Assembly (NCBI RefSeq): GCF_000757725.1
Contig: NZ_JJMU01000033.1
Span: forward strand, 1 to 64,000
Direction: 5' to 3'
Length of the DNA stretch: 64,000 bases
Source: Sphingobacterium deserti
GTDB taxonomy: Bacteria; Bacteroidota; Bacteroidia; Sphingobacteriales; Sphingobacteriaceae
Position 1 is the stretch's first letter; each line of letters starts with the position of its first letter. This document shows, piece after piece, positions 1 to 8,910 of the stretch. A program made the translations under genes and the position numbers. The notes beneath the pieces were generated by a model. The model did not search any database and was not told the origin of the DNA. It worked only from the letters and a program-made list of their open reading frames with translations.

Positions 1-366
1 CTATCTCAATACCCACTACGCACTACGCAATACTGAAAATTGCCGCGTCGTCGTATCTCCTCCTCGCAATGATTCCGGCTCTTCTGTCAGACTTACTATC
101 TCAATACCCACTACGCACTACGCAATACTGAAAATTGCCGCGCCGTCGTTCCTCCTCCTCGCAATGCTTCTGGCTCTTCTTTCAGACTTACTATCTCAAT
201 ACGCACTACGCAATACTGAAAATTGCCGCGTCGTCGTTCCTCCTCCTCGCAAAGACGGTGATTTTCGCATTACGCAATACCTATTACCCAATTCCAAATA
301 CTAAGTACTATAATCTATCTACTACTATCTATTCTCACTACGCATTACCCCACTACGCATTTCTCC
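1..366. repeat. 95-bp tandem repeat followed by TACGCA / CTACTATCTA word tract
   Basis: Nearly identical units begin at 1, 96 and 191, giving a period of 95 bp. The third unit lacks about 9 bp and runs out near 255. Each unit contains a CACTACGCACTACGCAATAC-type stretch, then TGAAAATTGCCGCG and a CTCCTCCTCGCAATG-like end. From 256 to 366 the sequence continues as shorter words (ATTACGCAATAC, CTACTACTATCT, CACTACGCATTAC). A small open frame crosses it, but its translation only reflects the repeat. No gene is seen from 1 to 493. The words recur, partly inverted, at 16390-16420, 35632-35690 and 40932-41140. Confidence 0.9.
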
Positions 367-493
367 TTTTAACTAATATCAACTAATATTTATATCCACT
401 GCCATTTTGTGTTAAGATTTTTACAAGTCGATTCGAGCAATTTGCGGTATCTTGTGCCATATTTTCAAAACCTTTTGTCCACATAAGACAGCC

Positions 494-1552
494 ATGAGTA
501 AGAAAGTTTCTATAGTGTTGATTGCCGTTCTTGTTATAATAGGAAGCTTGGTGGCGTACCGTATAATGGTCAATAATAAAAAGGCTAATAGCGGCGGCGG
601 CGGGGGCAGATCGTCAGAATCAAAGGTTTACGGTTTCGTCGTACAGGGCAAACCTTTCTCCGATTTTCTATCATTGACCGGTTCTATAGAGCCAAATGAA
701 ATCGTCAGTTTACGTTCTGAAATTTCAGGTATTGTGGAAGAATTAAACTTTTCTGAAGGAGGTAAAGTCGGAGAAGGTCAAGTATTGATTCGTATTAATG
801 ATGGTGAGCTCCGTGCGCAATTAGCACAAGCAAAGACACAAAATATGCTTTCTGCCGAAAATGAAAGACGGGCTAAATTACTATTAGAGAAAGAAGCAAT
901 TAGTCAGGAAGAGTATGACATTGCAAGTGCCGAGTTTCGAACAGCACAATCTCAGATACAGTTGATAGAAGCCCAATTAAGACGAACGGCGATTAGAGCA
1001 CCATTTTCGGGAACCATCGGATTACGAAACATTTCTAAAGGAAGCTATATAACACCTACGACAGATATTGCACAGCTTGTGAATATAAGCAAGGTAAAAT
1101 TACAATTTTCCATTCCAGAGAAGTATGCCAGTAAGGTGAAGATAGGGAGTAATGTGCGGTTTACTGTTCAGGAAATTGCGAAGGAATTTTCAGCTCGGGT
1201 GTATGCAATAGAACCTATTGTAGAGTCGGCGACGCGTACGCTAAGGGTGCGAGCACTAGCAGATAATGGCGACAGCCAGTTGATTCCTGGTACATTTGCT
1301 AATGTAGTTTTTCCTTTGGAGACGATTGAAACGGGTTTATTGGTGCCAACAGAAGCATTGATCCCCATCCAAAATGGCAAGAAATTATTCGTTCAGAAGG
1401 CCGGTAAAGCTTCCGAAGTTTTGGTGGAGACTGGCGGAAGGACCGATGCAGAGGTTCTTATTTTGAAAGGTATCAGGGCAGGTGATACGGTATTGACATC
1501 AGGAGTAATGTCCTTGCGGGACGGCAGTCCGGTTACCGTTACACTTCGATAA
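494..1552 (+). CDS. RND efflux periplasmic adaptor subunit (membrane fusion protein, HlyD/AcrA type)
   Basis: Predicted 352-aa adaptor that links an inner-membrane RND pump to an outer-membrane channel. An N-terminal hydrophobic segment (about residues 6-22) has no lipobox cysteine, so it is probably a membrane anchor. A glycine-rich linker follows near residues 33-39. The biotinyl-lipoyl-like half motif (SLRSEISGIVEEL), a coiled-coil hairpin rich in Glu/Gln/Ala, and the second half (IRAPFSGTIGLRNISKGSYI) come in the usual order, then beta-barrel and membrane-proximal domains. The start at 494 (MSKK) is preferred over an upstream in-frame ATG at 452 because it places the hydrophobic segment at the N terminus. 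It lies 11 bp before the pump gene, so the two are surely co-transcribed. Substrates cannot be told from sequence. Confidence 0.92.
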   Translation: MSKKVSIVLIAVLVIIGSLVAYRIMVNNKKANSGGGGGRSSESKVYGFVVQGKPFSDFLSLTGSIEPNEIVSLRSEISGIVEELNFSEGGKVGEGQVLIRINDGELRAQLAQAKTQNMLSAENERRAKLLLEKEAISQEEYDIASAEFRTAQSQIQLIEAQLRRTAIRAPFSGTIGLRNISKGSYITPTTDIAQLVNISKVKLQFSIPEKYASKVKIGSNVRFTVQEIAKEFSARVYAIEPIVESATRTLRVRALADNGDSQLIPGTFANVVFPLETIETGLLVPTEALIPIQNGKKLFVQKAGKASEVLVETGGRTDAEVLILKGIRAGDTVLTSGVMSLRDGSPVTVTLR

Positions 1553-1563
1553 AAAGCAGCGAA

Positions 1564-4500
1564 ATGAGTTTATCGACACTAAGCATAAAGCGGCCGGTTC
1601 TAGCAATTGTAATGAACCTCATGCTGATTCTATTCGGAATCATAGGCTATACATTTCTGGGAATCCGAGAATATCCATCCATAGATCCTGCGCAGATATC
1701 TGTACGTACCAACTACTCCGGTGCGAATGCAGATATCATTGAATCGCAGATCACAGAGCCCTTAGAGAAGTCCATCAATTCGATAGATGGTATCCGTAAT
1801 ATTTCTTCCTCAAGTAATCAGGGGAGCAGCAACATCACCATCGAATTTAATTTGGGCAAAAACCTCGAAGAAGCGGCTAATGACGTTCGCGATAAAGTGT
1901 CGCAGGCATTGCGAAACTTACCACAGGATATTGATGCTGCACCTGTTGTTTCAAAAGCTGATGCGGATTCGGAACCCATTATTACTATGACGGTGCAGAG
2001 CACAACGAAAAATGTGCTTGAGCTATCTGATTACGCTGAAAATGTTATTTCCCAACGGCTACAAACTATTCCAGGGGTGAGTTCCGTGCAGATATGGGGT
2101 CAGCGAAAGTATGCCATGCGTCTATGGATCGATCCGAACCGCTTAGCAGCATATGGACTAACGGTGCTGGATGTCCGTACCGCGTTAAATAGTCAAAACG
2201 TGGAGCTGCCATCAGGCAAACTTACGGGTGCAAATACCGAATTGGCGGTGAAGACGATGGGCAACCTTGCCACTGAAGCTGAATTCAACAATATTATTAT
2301 TAAATCGGATGATAACAGAATCATTCGTATGGGCGACGTGGGAACTGCTGCTTTAGAAGCAGAAAATTTCGAGACCAAGATGTCCGACTCTGGCTATCCA
2401 ATGGTTAGCTTAGCGATTATCCCGCAGCCGGGAACAAACTATTTGGATATAGCAGATCAATTTTATTTGGAGTATGATAAGTTACAGAATGACCTGCCAC
2501 CGGGGTTTGATTTAAACATTGCCATAGACAACACCCAGTTTGTAAAAAAAGCAGTGCTTGAGGTTTTAGAAACATTGGCGATAGCCATCGTCCTCGTTGT
2601 ATTGATAATCTATTTGTTTTTCAGAAATTGGGCCATTGCGTTTCGACCGTTGATTGATATTCCAGTGTCACTGATTGCTACATTTTTCATTATGTATCTT
2701 TGCGGCTTCTCCGTCAATGTATTGACACTTTTGGCAATTGTTCTGGCGACGGGTTTGGTGGTGGATGATGGTATTGTCGTCACGGAGAACATTTTTAAAA
2801 AGGTGGAAGAAGGCATGTCGCCAATCGAAGCAGCGATAAAAGGCTCTAATGAGATTTTCTTTGCGGTAATCTCCATTTCTATTACATTGGCCGCGGTTTT
2901 CTTACCTGTTATCTTTTTAGAAGGTTTTGTAGGTCGGCTCTTTCGGGAGTTTGGCGTTGTCATCGGTGCTGCCGTACTTATCTCTGCGTTTGTGTCTCTG
3001 TCGCTCACCCCGATGCTCAATGCTTACCTCATGAAGGGTGGTGAACAACGCGTATCGAAGTTTTACGAAAAAACAGAGCGATACTTCGTCATGATGAACA
3101 AAGAATATGAGGAGTCTTTACGGGGATTTCTTCGTTTCAAATGGCTAAGTTTTGCGGTGATTGCAGGCTGTTTTGTTTTGATATATTTTTTCTATTCGGT
3201 GCTTCCGAAAGAGACGGCTCCATATGACGATCGAAGTTATTTGAGTTTACGTGTGACAGCGCCAGAGGGAGCCTCGTATGACTATATGGATCGATTTATG
3301 ACGGATCTTACGCTCCTGATTAATGATTCTATTCCCGAGAAAAAAGTTAGTTTGGTCATCACATCTCCCGGCTTTGGTTCCTCATCGGTTAACAGCGGGA
3401 TTGTTCGGTTGGGGCTTGTTCAGCCAGATGAGCGAGCGCGTTCGCAGGAAGAAATCAGTAACCATCTGTCTGGAATTACTAAACAATATTCCGAAGCTCG
3501 GGTGGCAGTATCGCAGCAGCCTACTATTTCAGTGAATAGGCGTGGTGGTCTTCCGATACAGTATATTATCCAGGCGCCTAATTTCCAGCAACTCGAAGAA
3601 AAGATACCTGTTTTCATGGATGAGCTAAGTAACAACAATACGTTTTCTATGGTTGATGTTAATCTGAAATTTAATAAGCCCGAAATATTTGTTACGATAG
3701 ACCGTGTTAAAGCGCAATCTTTAGGCGTTTCTGTTCTTGATGTCGCTCAAACCTTGCAGATGTCTCTTTCAGGGCAACGTTTCGGCTATTTTATGATGAA
3801 TGGCAAGCAGTACCAAGTGATGGGGCAGTTTGACAGGAAAGACCGTGCTACCCCAATGGACCTAGCCTCCATGTTTGTGAAAAGTCAAAGCGGGCAGTTA
3901 ATACAGATGGATAACATCGTGACTATGGAGGAGCGAAGTAGCCCGCCGCAGCTTTATCATAACAACAGATATATGTCTGCAACGGTATCTGCGGGCTTGG
4001 CACCGGGCAAGAGCATGGGTGATGGCATCGAGGCGATGGACGCTACGAAGGAGAAAGTTCTGGACGCAAGTTTCACAACGGATCTAGGTGGTGAAGCACG
4101 TGATTTTGTGGAAAGTGGATCGAATACGATGTTTGCGTTTGGTTTGGCTGTATTGCTTATCTTCCTGATTCTTGCCGCGCAGTTTGAAAGCTTTATCGAC
4201 CCAATTATTATTTTGCTCACGGTACCGATGGCTGTAGGTGGTGCCTTATTTTCACTGTGGCTGTTCGGACAAACTTGGAATATCTTTAGTCAGATAGGTA
4301 CCATTATGCTTATCGGACTAGTAACGAAGAATGGAATCTTAATTGTTGAATTTGCGAATCAACTTCGGGATCAAGGGTTGGATAAATACCAGGCTGTGGT
4401 CACCGCCTCAGAAGCGCGTTTGCGTCCTATTCTGATGACTTCGTTGGCTATAGCCTTGGGCGCACTTCCTATCGCACTTTCCTTAGGTGCAGCATCCACA

Positions 4501-4641
4501 AGCCGTATAGGTATGGGGGTTGTTATCGTGGGTGGAACGATGTTTTCCCTTATATTAACCTTGTACGTTATCCCAGCTTTTTATTTAATGATGTCAAAAG
4601 CAAGGAAGAGGAGACCAGAATTTGATGAGATTGAAGCATAA
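1564..4641 (+). CDS. RND-family efflux pump permease (AcrB/MexB-like)
   Basis: Full-length 1025-aa inner-membrane proton-driven pump of the HAE1 type. TM1 is at about residues 10-32, followed by a large periplasmic porter loop, a central membrane block from about 333, a second periplasmic loop and a C-terminal membrane block. The proton-relay pair of TM4 is present (LVVDDGIVVTENI, Asp401-Asp402), and so is the TM10 lysine (LVTKNGILIVEF, Lys922). The protein ends in a basic/acidic tail KARKRRPEFDEIEA. It is the middle gene of a three-gene efflux operon, and its stop overlaps or abuts the TolC-like gene. Likely exports drugs, detergents or lipids, but specificity is not visible. Confidence 0.95.
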   Translation: MSLSTLSIKRPVLAIVMNLMLILFGIIGYTFLGIREYPSIDPAQISVRTNYSGANADIIESQITEPLEKSINSIDGIRNISSSSNQGSSNITIEFNLGKNLEEAANDVRDKVSQALRNLPQDIDAAPVVSKADADSEPIITMTVQSTTKNVLELSDYAENVISQRLQTIPGVSSVQIWGQRKYAMRLWIDPNRLAAYGLTVLDVRTALNSQNVELPSGKLTGANTELAVKTMGNLATEAEFNNIIIKSDDNRIIRMGDVGTAALEAENFETKMSDSGYPMVSLAIIPQPGTNYLDIADQFYLEYDKLQNDLPPGFDLNIAIDNTQFVKKAVLEVLETLAIAIVLVVLIIYLFFRNWAIAFRPLIDIPVSLIATFFIMYLCGFSVNVLTLLAIVLATGLVVDDGIVVTENIFKKVEEGMSPIEAAIKGSNEIFFAVISISITLAAVFLPVIFLEGFVGRLFREFGVVIGAAVLISAFVSLSLTPMLNAYLMKGGEQRVSKFYEKTERYFVMMNKEYEESLRGFLRFKWLSFAVIAGCFVLIYFFYSVLPKETAPYDDRSYLSLRVTAPEGASYDYMDRFMTDLTLLINDSIPEKKVSLVITSPGFGSSSVNSGIVRLGLVQPDERARSQEEISNHLSGITKQYSEARVAVSQQPTISVNRRGGLPIQYIIQAPNFQQLEEKIPVFMDELSNNNTFSMVDVNLKFNKPEIFVTIDRVKAQSLGVSVLDVAQTLQMSLSGQRFGYFMMNGKQYQVMGQFDRKDRATPMDLASMFVKSQSGQLIQMDNIVTMEERSSPPQLYHNNRYMSATVSAGLAPGKSMGDGIEAMDATKEKVLDASFTTDLGGEARDFVESGSNTMFAFGLAVLLIFLILAAQFESFIDPIIILLTVPMAVGGALFSLWLFGQTWNIFSQIGTIMLIGLVTKNGILIVEFANQLRDQGLDKYQAVVTASEARLRPILMTSLAIALGALPIALSLGAASTSRIGMGVVIVGGTMFSLILTLYVIPAFYLMMSKARKRRPEFDEIEA

Positions 4642-5953
4642 TGTCATGAGTAAAGTATTTTTTTTATTTTTTTTGTCGTTCGGCTTGTGTGGAAAAATGG
4701 CTTGGAGCCAAGAGATACTGCCTGTGCGTGAAGCAGTAGATATCGCTCTTGAAAACAATTACAATATCCGCCTGGCAAAAAACACGCAACGTATTGCGAA
4801 AGAGAATAATACCTATGGTACAGCCGGCATATTACCTACAGTAACCGGAAACTTAACACAGAATAATAGTATTCAAAACTCCAATCAAATTCAAAATAAT
4901 GGCTTAGAGCGAGCTTTGGATAATGCAAGAAATAATAACTTAACCTACGGAGTGAACATTGGCTGGACAGTTTTTGACGGATTAGGCATGTTCGCTAGAT
5001 TGGATAGACTGCAGGAACTGGAGAAGCAAGGTGACCTCGAAATGAAGCGCGCTGTGCTAACTACCGTAGGTGATGTCATTACCTTGTATTACACTATTGT
5101 CGAGCAACAGAATATGTTGTCAGCATTGGATTCCAATATCCATATATCAAATGAACGTTTGCGAACCGCACAGAATAGATTTTCAATAGGTAAAGCAGCC
5201 AAGCTCGAGGTTTTAAATGTGCAAGTAAATTTAAATGAAGACGTTTCTATGCGCTTACGCCAAGCGGAAACCGTAAAAAATTTAAAAACATCGCTAAATG
5301 GACTTTTGGCGAGGGAGTTAGACATTGATTTTTCTGTGGATACACTTGTCACTATTGATGGTGCGTTGGTATACGCGGATTTGTTGGATCAGGCCGATAG
5401 GTTTAATCCCGATTTGCAGCTTATCGTCCTTAATAAGAGATTAGCGGAGCTCGACTTAAAGAATATAAAAGCAGCTCGATATCCGGTAATACGCTTGAAT
5501 ACCGGCTATAACTTTTCACAGTCGGAATCCAGTTTGGGATTTGTTGCCCAATCCAATTCAAGGGGATTCAATTACGGTGTCACGGCGGCCGTGAATATCT
5601 TCGACGGCTTTAATCAAAGGCGTAACGAACGCATAGCCAAAATACAAATTGATAACGCGGGTTTATTGATTGAACAACAACGGCTTTTGGTTCAAACGAA
5701 CCTTAGGACAGCTTACGAAACTTATCTCACCAACTTGGAGTTGGTAAAACTGGAAGAAAAAAACGAAGATATCGCCCGGCAAAACTTAAACATCACGCTG
5801 GCCAAATACACCATTGGCTCTATTAGTGCTGTAGAATTTCGGGACGCGCAGGAGAATTTCATTGCCGCGCTCTCTCGATTCAATACTGCACAACTGCAGG
5901 CGAAGTTATCCGAAGTACAACTAAAAGAATTGATCGGTCAGATCGATATCTGA
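4625..5953 (+). CDS. TolC-family outer membrane efflux channel
   Basis: Outer-membrane channel partner of the preceding pump, about 442 aa. A signal peptide (MSKVFFLFFLSFGLCGKMAWSQ region) precedes two repeated OEP domains: REAVDIALENNYNIRLAKN opens the first, and long Gln/Asn/Leu-rich helices with the usual NLEDA-like spacing occur in each half. The first ATG at 4625 overlaps the pump gene by 17 bp and lies 11 nt after a purine-rich AGGAAGAGGAG that could act as a Shine-Dalgarno. ATG 4646 (MSKV) is an equally possible start that would leave a 4-bp gap. A weak GAGC/GCTC stem with a T-run follows the stop near 5951-5980. Confidence 0.92.
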   Translation: MRLKHNVMSKVFFLFFLSFGLCGKMAWSQEILPVREAVDIALENNYNIRLAKNTQRIAKENNTYGTAGILPTVTGNLTQNNSIQNSNQIQNNGLERALDNARNNNLTYGVNIGWTVFDGLGMFARLDRLQELEKQGDLEMKRAVLTTVGDVITLYYTIVEQQNMLSALDSNIHISNERLRTAQNRFSIGKAAKLEVLNVQVNLNEDVSMRLRQAETVKNLKTSLNGLLARELDIDFSVDTLVTIDGALVYADLLDQADRFNPDLQLIVLNKRLAELDLKNIKAARYPVIRLNTGYNFSQSESSLGFVAQSNSRGFNYGVTAAVNIFDGFNQRRNERIAKIQIDNAGLLIEQQRLLVQTNLRTAYETYLTNLELVKLEEKNEDIARQNLNITLAKYTIGSISAVEFRDAQENFIAALSRFNTAQLQAKLSEVQLKELIGQIDI

Positions 5954-6014
5954 GCAATACAAAATAGCTCCTTTTTCTCGTAAGAAAGCGCGGACGACCT
6001 GCTCAGAAAAATTG

Positions 6015-6028
6015 AGCAAACGTTTGCT
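6015..6028. promoter_or_regulatory. 14-bp palindrome resembling a LacI-family operator
   Basis: AGCAAACGTTTGCT is a perfect palindrome with a central CG, the form recognised by many LacI/GalR-family sugar regulators. It lies about 200 bp upstream of the GH109-like gene. A near-consensus Bacteroidota -7 element (TATACTTG, 6064-6071; consensus TAnnTTTG) lies 35 bp downstream of it. No LacI-family gene is in the window, so the regulator is unknown. Confidence 0.5.
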
Positions 6029-6177
6029 TTACAATTTCATTTCTATTTCATTTTTAATAAAACTATACTTGTATAACAAAGCTGGTAAATAGCTTTTTAC
6101 AATACCATTTATATCCCTTTTCATCGACATGTGAATAGGTTGTATTGAACTGTTTAGTTTGTTTTAAAATAGGTGAT

Positions 6178-6206
6178 TTAAGGGGGGCGCTTATTGCCCC
6201 CTTTAA
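6178..6206 (+). promoter_or_regulatory. GC-rich hairpin abutting the start region of the GH109-like gene
   Basis: TTAAGGGGGGC (6178-6188) pairs with GCCCCCTTTAA (6196-6206) over 11 pairs including one G-U, with a 7-nt loop. The right arm runs into the first possible ATG (6206). No U-run follows, so it is not an ordinary terminator. It could control translation or stabilise the 5' end of the mRNA. Confidence 0.5.
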
Positions 6207-6226
6207 TGTACATGAAATTATCAACT

Positions 6227-7642
6227 ATGAACTCCAATAGAAGAGATTTTTTAAAGAAGGCTTCGTTACTATCTAGTGTCGCCGTTTCGTTACCTGCACT
6301 CCATCAAAATGCTTTCGGGGCGCAGGGAGGTTTTAATATGAGCGGATATGCAGCGCCAAAAATCGAGAAGGTGAGGGTTGCTGTCATCGGCTTGGGGATG
6401 CGTGGCCCAGGCGCTGTTGACCGATTATCCTATATCGAGGGCGCAGAGATCGTGGCCCTGTGCGATAAGCATGCAGATCGCGTAGCGAAAGCTCAAAAGA
6501 TATTGACGAATAAGGGTCTGAAGGAAGCTCAATCATTTTCTGGTGAAGATGGCTGGCAACAGATGCTGAAAGAGGTTGAGCTGGACTTGGTATATATCTG
6601 TACACCGTGGCCTTACCATGCGCCTATGAGTATCGCCGCCATGAAATCAGGAGCGCATGCCGCATGCGAAGTGCCCATTGGCCTTACTGTAAAAGAGTGT
6701 TGGGAAGTAGTTAAAACCTCCGAGGAAACGAAGAAACATTGCATGATGCTGGAAAATTGCTGCTATGACTTCTTTGAGATGCTGACATTGAACATGGTCC
6801 GACAAGGACTATTTGGCGAATTGATTCACGCAGAGGGCGCTTATATCCATGATCTATTGGATCTTAATTTCAACAAAAATGGGTATGACAACATGTGGCG
6901 CCTTCGGGAAAATATCAAGATGAATGGTAATTTATATCCTACACATGGCTTAGGACCGATCGCGCAGTGCATGAATATCAACAGAGGAGATCGCATGGCA
7001 CACCTTGTCGCTATGCAGTCGAATGACTTTATGATGGCTGATAAGGCGCGTGAACTGGCTGCGTCAGATGCTTTTTATCAGGAATTTGTTGGTAAGAAAT
7101 ATCGTGGAAATATGGATACCACTTTGATTAAAACGGAGAAAGGAAAAACGATGATGCTGCAACATGATGTGACATCACCAAGACCTTATTCTCGTCTTCA
7201 TGTGGTCAGTGGTACCAAGGCTTTTGCCCAAAAATACCCAGAAGAACGCATTGCCTTCGGACACAGTTTTATAAAAGAAGACGAGTTAAAAGGATTGTAC
7301 GAAAAGTATACGCCGGAACTGATTTCCTATATCGGTGAACAAGCTAAACAAGTAGGTGGGCATGGCGGCATGGACTTTATGATGGACTGGCGACTGATCG
7401 ATTGTCTACGAAACGGCTTACCACTCGATCAAGATGTCTATGACGGGGCTTCATGGAGTGTGATCGTGCCTTTAAGTTGTGAGTCTGTTGCAAGAAATAG
7501 TAAAACAGTGGCTATTCCAGACTTTACGAAAGGAGCTTGGAAAACAAATAAACCCCACGATCTAACATTGAACGGTGGAGGCAATACGGGTATTCGACCA
7601 AAAGTCAATAAAACGCAAGATAATCAGTTAAACGTGAAGTAA
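6227..7642 (+). CDS. Gfo/Idh/MocA-fold protein, GH109-like (NAD-dependent glycosidase family)
   Basis: Predicted 471-aa exported protein. The N terminus carries a Tat-type motif (NRRDFLKK) followed by a hydrophobic stretch ending near residue 31. The NAD-binding Rossmann motif VAVIGLGMRGPGA is at about residues 51-63. The family CTPWPYHAPM motif (125-134) and CEVP (147-150) follow, then LENCCYDFFEM and HGLGPIAQCM, which are typical of GH109 (alpha-N-acetylgalactosaminidase-type enzymes using NAD as a cofactor). Start 6227 (MNSNRR) puts the Tat motif at the N terminus; in-frame ATGs at 6206 and 6212 are alternatives. It is probably transcribed alone, from the region with the LacI-like palindrome, and is ended by the 7687 hairpin. 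Substrate assignment is by family only. Confidence 0.85.
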   Translation: MNSNRRDFLKKASLLSSVAVSLPALHQNAFGAQGGFNMSGYAAPKIEKVRVAVIGLGMRGPGAVDRLSYIEGAEIVALCDKHADRVAKAQKILTNKGLKEAQSFSGEDGWQQMLKEVELDLVYICTPWPYHAPMSIAAMKSGAHAACEVPIGLTVKECWEVVKTSEETKKHCMMLENCCYDFFEMLTLNMVRQGLFGELIHAEGAYIHDLLDLNFNKNGYDNMWRLRENIKMNGNLYPTHGLGPIAQCMNINRGDRMAHLVAMQSNDFMMADKARELAASDAFYQEFVGKKYRGNMDTTLIKTEKGKTMMLQHDVTSPRPYSRLHVVSGTKAFAQKYPEERIAFGHSFIKEDELKGLYEKYTPELISYIGEQAKQVGGHGGMDFMMDWRLIDCLRNGLPLDQDVYDGASWSVIVPLSCESVARNSKTVAIPDFTKGAWKTNKPHDLTLNGGGNTGIRPKVNKTQDNQLNVK

Positions 7643-7686
7643 GAAGGATTCACGCATTGCGCTGACTGCTATCCCCCCAGAGTGAG

Positions 7687-7735
7687 TGCCCTCCTGAATC
7701 GTTGTATTCTTGGAGGGCATTTGTTATTTTATTGC
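7687..7735 (+). terminator. Rho-independent terminator after the GH109-like gene
   Basis: TGCCCTCC (7687-7694) pairs perfectly with GGAGGGCA (7712-7719) and is followed by a T-rich run (TTTGTTATTTTATTGCTTTTT). It lies 44 bp after the stop and before the next start. Confidence 0.8.
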
Positions 7736-7773
7736 TTTTTATTTTCCGTGTAAATAATGGTATATTGGAAGCT

Positions 7774-8856
7774 ATGAATCGCATAACCTACCTCGTCTTT
7801 ATTTCCCTGGTTGCTTGTACGGGACGCAACTCTGGGACGAATCAGACAAGTACAACTTTTCCTTCAGACTCTGTCGCTGTTTGCCATATTGGGGGCATAC
7901 CATCTCGGTTTACGTTGGCTCGACAAGATTCAATAGTGGTCAGAAAAGGTGCAGACGATGCAAATATGGTATTCATTCAAGGAGGGAAATTCCAGATGGG
8001 GTCGGCTTCTTTTCAAGATGCGCAGCCTATTCACGAGGTATCACTTCACTCATTTTATATGGATGAGCATGAAGTAACCAATGCGCAATATGCCAAATTT
8101 GTTAAGGAAACAGGCTATGTGACGGTAGCAGAGCAACCGCTGAATCCCGAAGAATTTCCCGGAGTAGATCCAGCTTTGTTAGTGCCGGGAGCCGCGGTAT
8201 TTACACCCAACAAAGATATATCTGGCCTTAACGACCATTTGCAATGGTGGACTTATGTACCAGGCGCGAATTGGAAACATCCGGAAGGACCCCATAGCTC
8301 AATAAAAGGAAAAGAGAGCCATCCTGTTACGCAACTGGCCTACCAAGATGCCGAAGCTTATGCAAAATGGGCAGGAAAAAGACTTCCCACAGAGGCGGAA
8401 TGGGAGTATGCCGCCAAAGCGGGAAAGCACACTAACGAACCTTATTATTGGGGAAATGAAAAAAAAGAAGATGGAAAATGGCTGGCAAATATTTTTCAAG
8501 GGACATTTCCTGCTAGCAATACTTTAGAAGACGGTTTTGAGACGACAGCGCCTGTTCGCTCATTCCCGGCCAATGCTTGGGGTTTGTACGATATGGAAGG
8601 AAATGTTTGGGAATGGTGTTCGGATTTTTACCGCGCCGACGCTTATTTTGCCAACAATAGTAAGGTCAACCCAACAGGACCGAAAGAATCTTATGATCCG
8701 CAGGAACCTGGTTTAGTAAAACGCGTGCAACGTGGCGGCTCCTTTCTGTGTAATGATGCATACTGTGAGCGATACAAAGCAGGAAGCCGAGGTAAGGGTG
8801 AAGTGAACAGCCCAACCAACAACGTAGGCTTTCGATGTGTAAAAGATATCGAGTAG
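7774..8856 (+). CDS. Formylglycine-generating-enzyme family lipoprotein (SUMF1-like)
   Basis: Predicted 360-aa lipoprotein. The signal peptide ends in LVACTG, a lipobox, when translation starts at 7774. The FGE-sulfatase domain spans nearly all of the rest: MVFIQGGKFQMGS, then DEHEVTNAQYAKFV, KRLPTEAEWEYAA, GNVWEWCSDFY and GGSFLCNDAYC ending in NVGFRC. Both active-site cysteines of true formylglycine-generating enzymes are present (SFLCNDAYC, about Cys326 and Cys331), unlike many structural relatives such as GldJ/GldK. It may therefore oxidise the Cys/Ser of a sulfatase in the periplasm or at the surface. No sulfatase gene is in the window. A two-way hairpin separates it from acs. Confidence 0.88.
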   Translation: MNRITYLVFISLVACTGRNSGTNQTSTTFPSDSVAVCHIGGIPSRFTLARQDSIVVRKGADDANMVFIQGGKFQMGSASFQDAQPIHEVSLHSFYMDEHEVTNAQYAKFVKETGYVTVAEQPLNPEEFPGVDPALLVPGAAVFTPNKDISGLNDHLQWWTYVPGANWKHPEGPHSSIKGKESHPVTQLAYQDAEAYAKWAGKRLPTEAEWEYAAKAGKHTNEPYYWGNEKKEDGKWLANIFQGTFPASNTLEDGFETTAPVRSFPANAWGLYDMEGNVWEWCSDFYRADAYFANNSKVNPTGPKESYDPQEPGLVKRVQRGGSFLCNDAYCERYKAGSRGKGEVNSPTNNVGFRCVKDIE

Positions 8857-8870
8857 GAAAGAATAGGCTA

Positions 8871-8897
8871 TGGTGTGTCAACAAAGCTAACACACCA
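8871..8897. terminator. Hairpin between convergent genes, likely two-way terminator
   Basis: TGGTGTGT (8871-8878) pairs perfectly with ACACACCA (8890-8897), with an 11-nt loop. It sits in the 54-bp gap between the FGE-like gene and the convergent acs gene. U-runs are weak on both sides. Confidence 0.6.
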
Positions 8898-8910
8898 CAG
8901 CTAATGCTAC

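Noticed and set aside
1..255. Tandem units considered as a CRISPR array
   Set aside because: The units are adjacent 95-bp copies without unique spacers of even length, and no cas gene is near.
135..386. 83-aa open frame across the window-start repeats
   Set aside because: Its translation only reflects the tandem repeat and low-complexity words; no family similarity and no start context.
2610..3020. 136-aa minus-strand open frame inside the RND pump gene
   Set aside because: Shadow of the pump gene in another frame; no motif.
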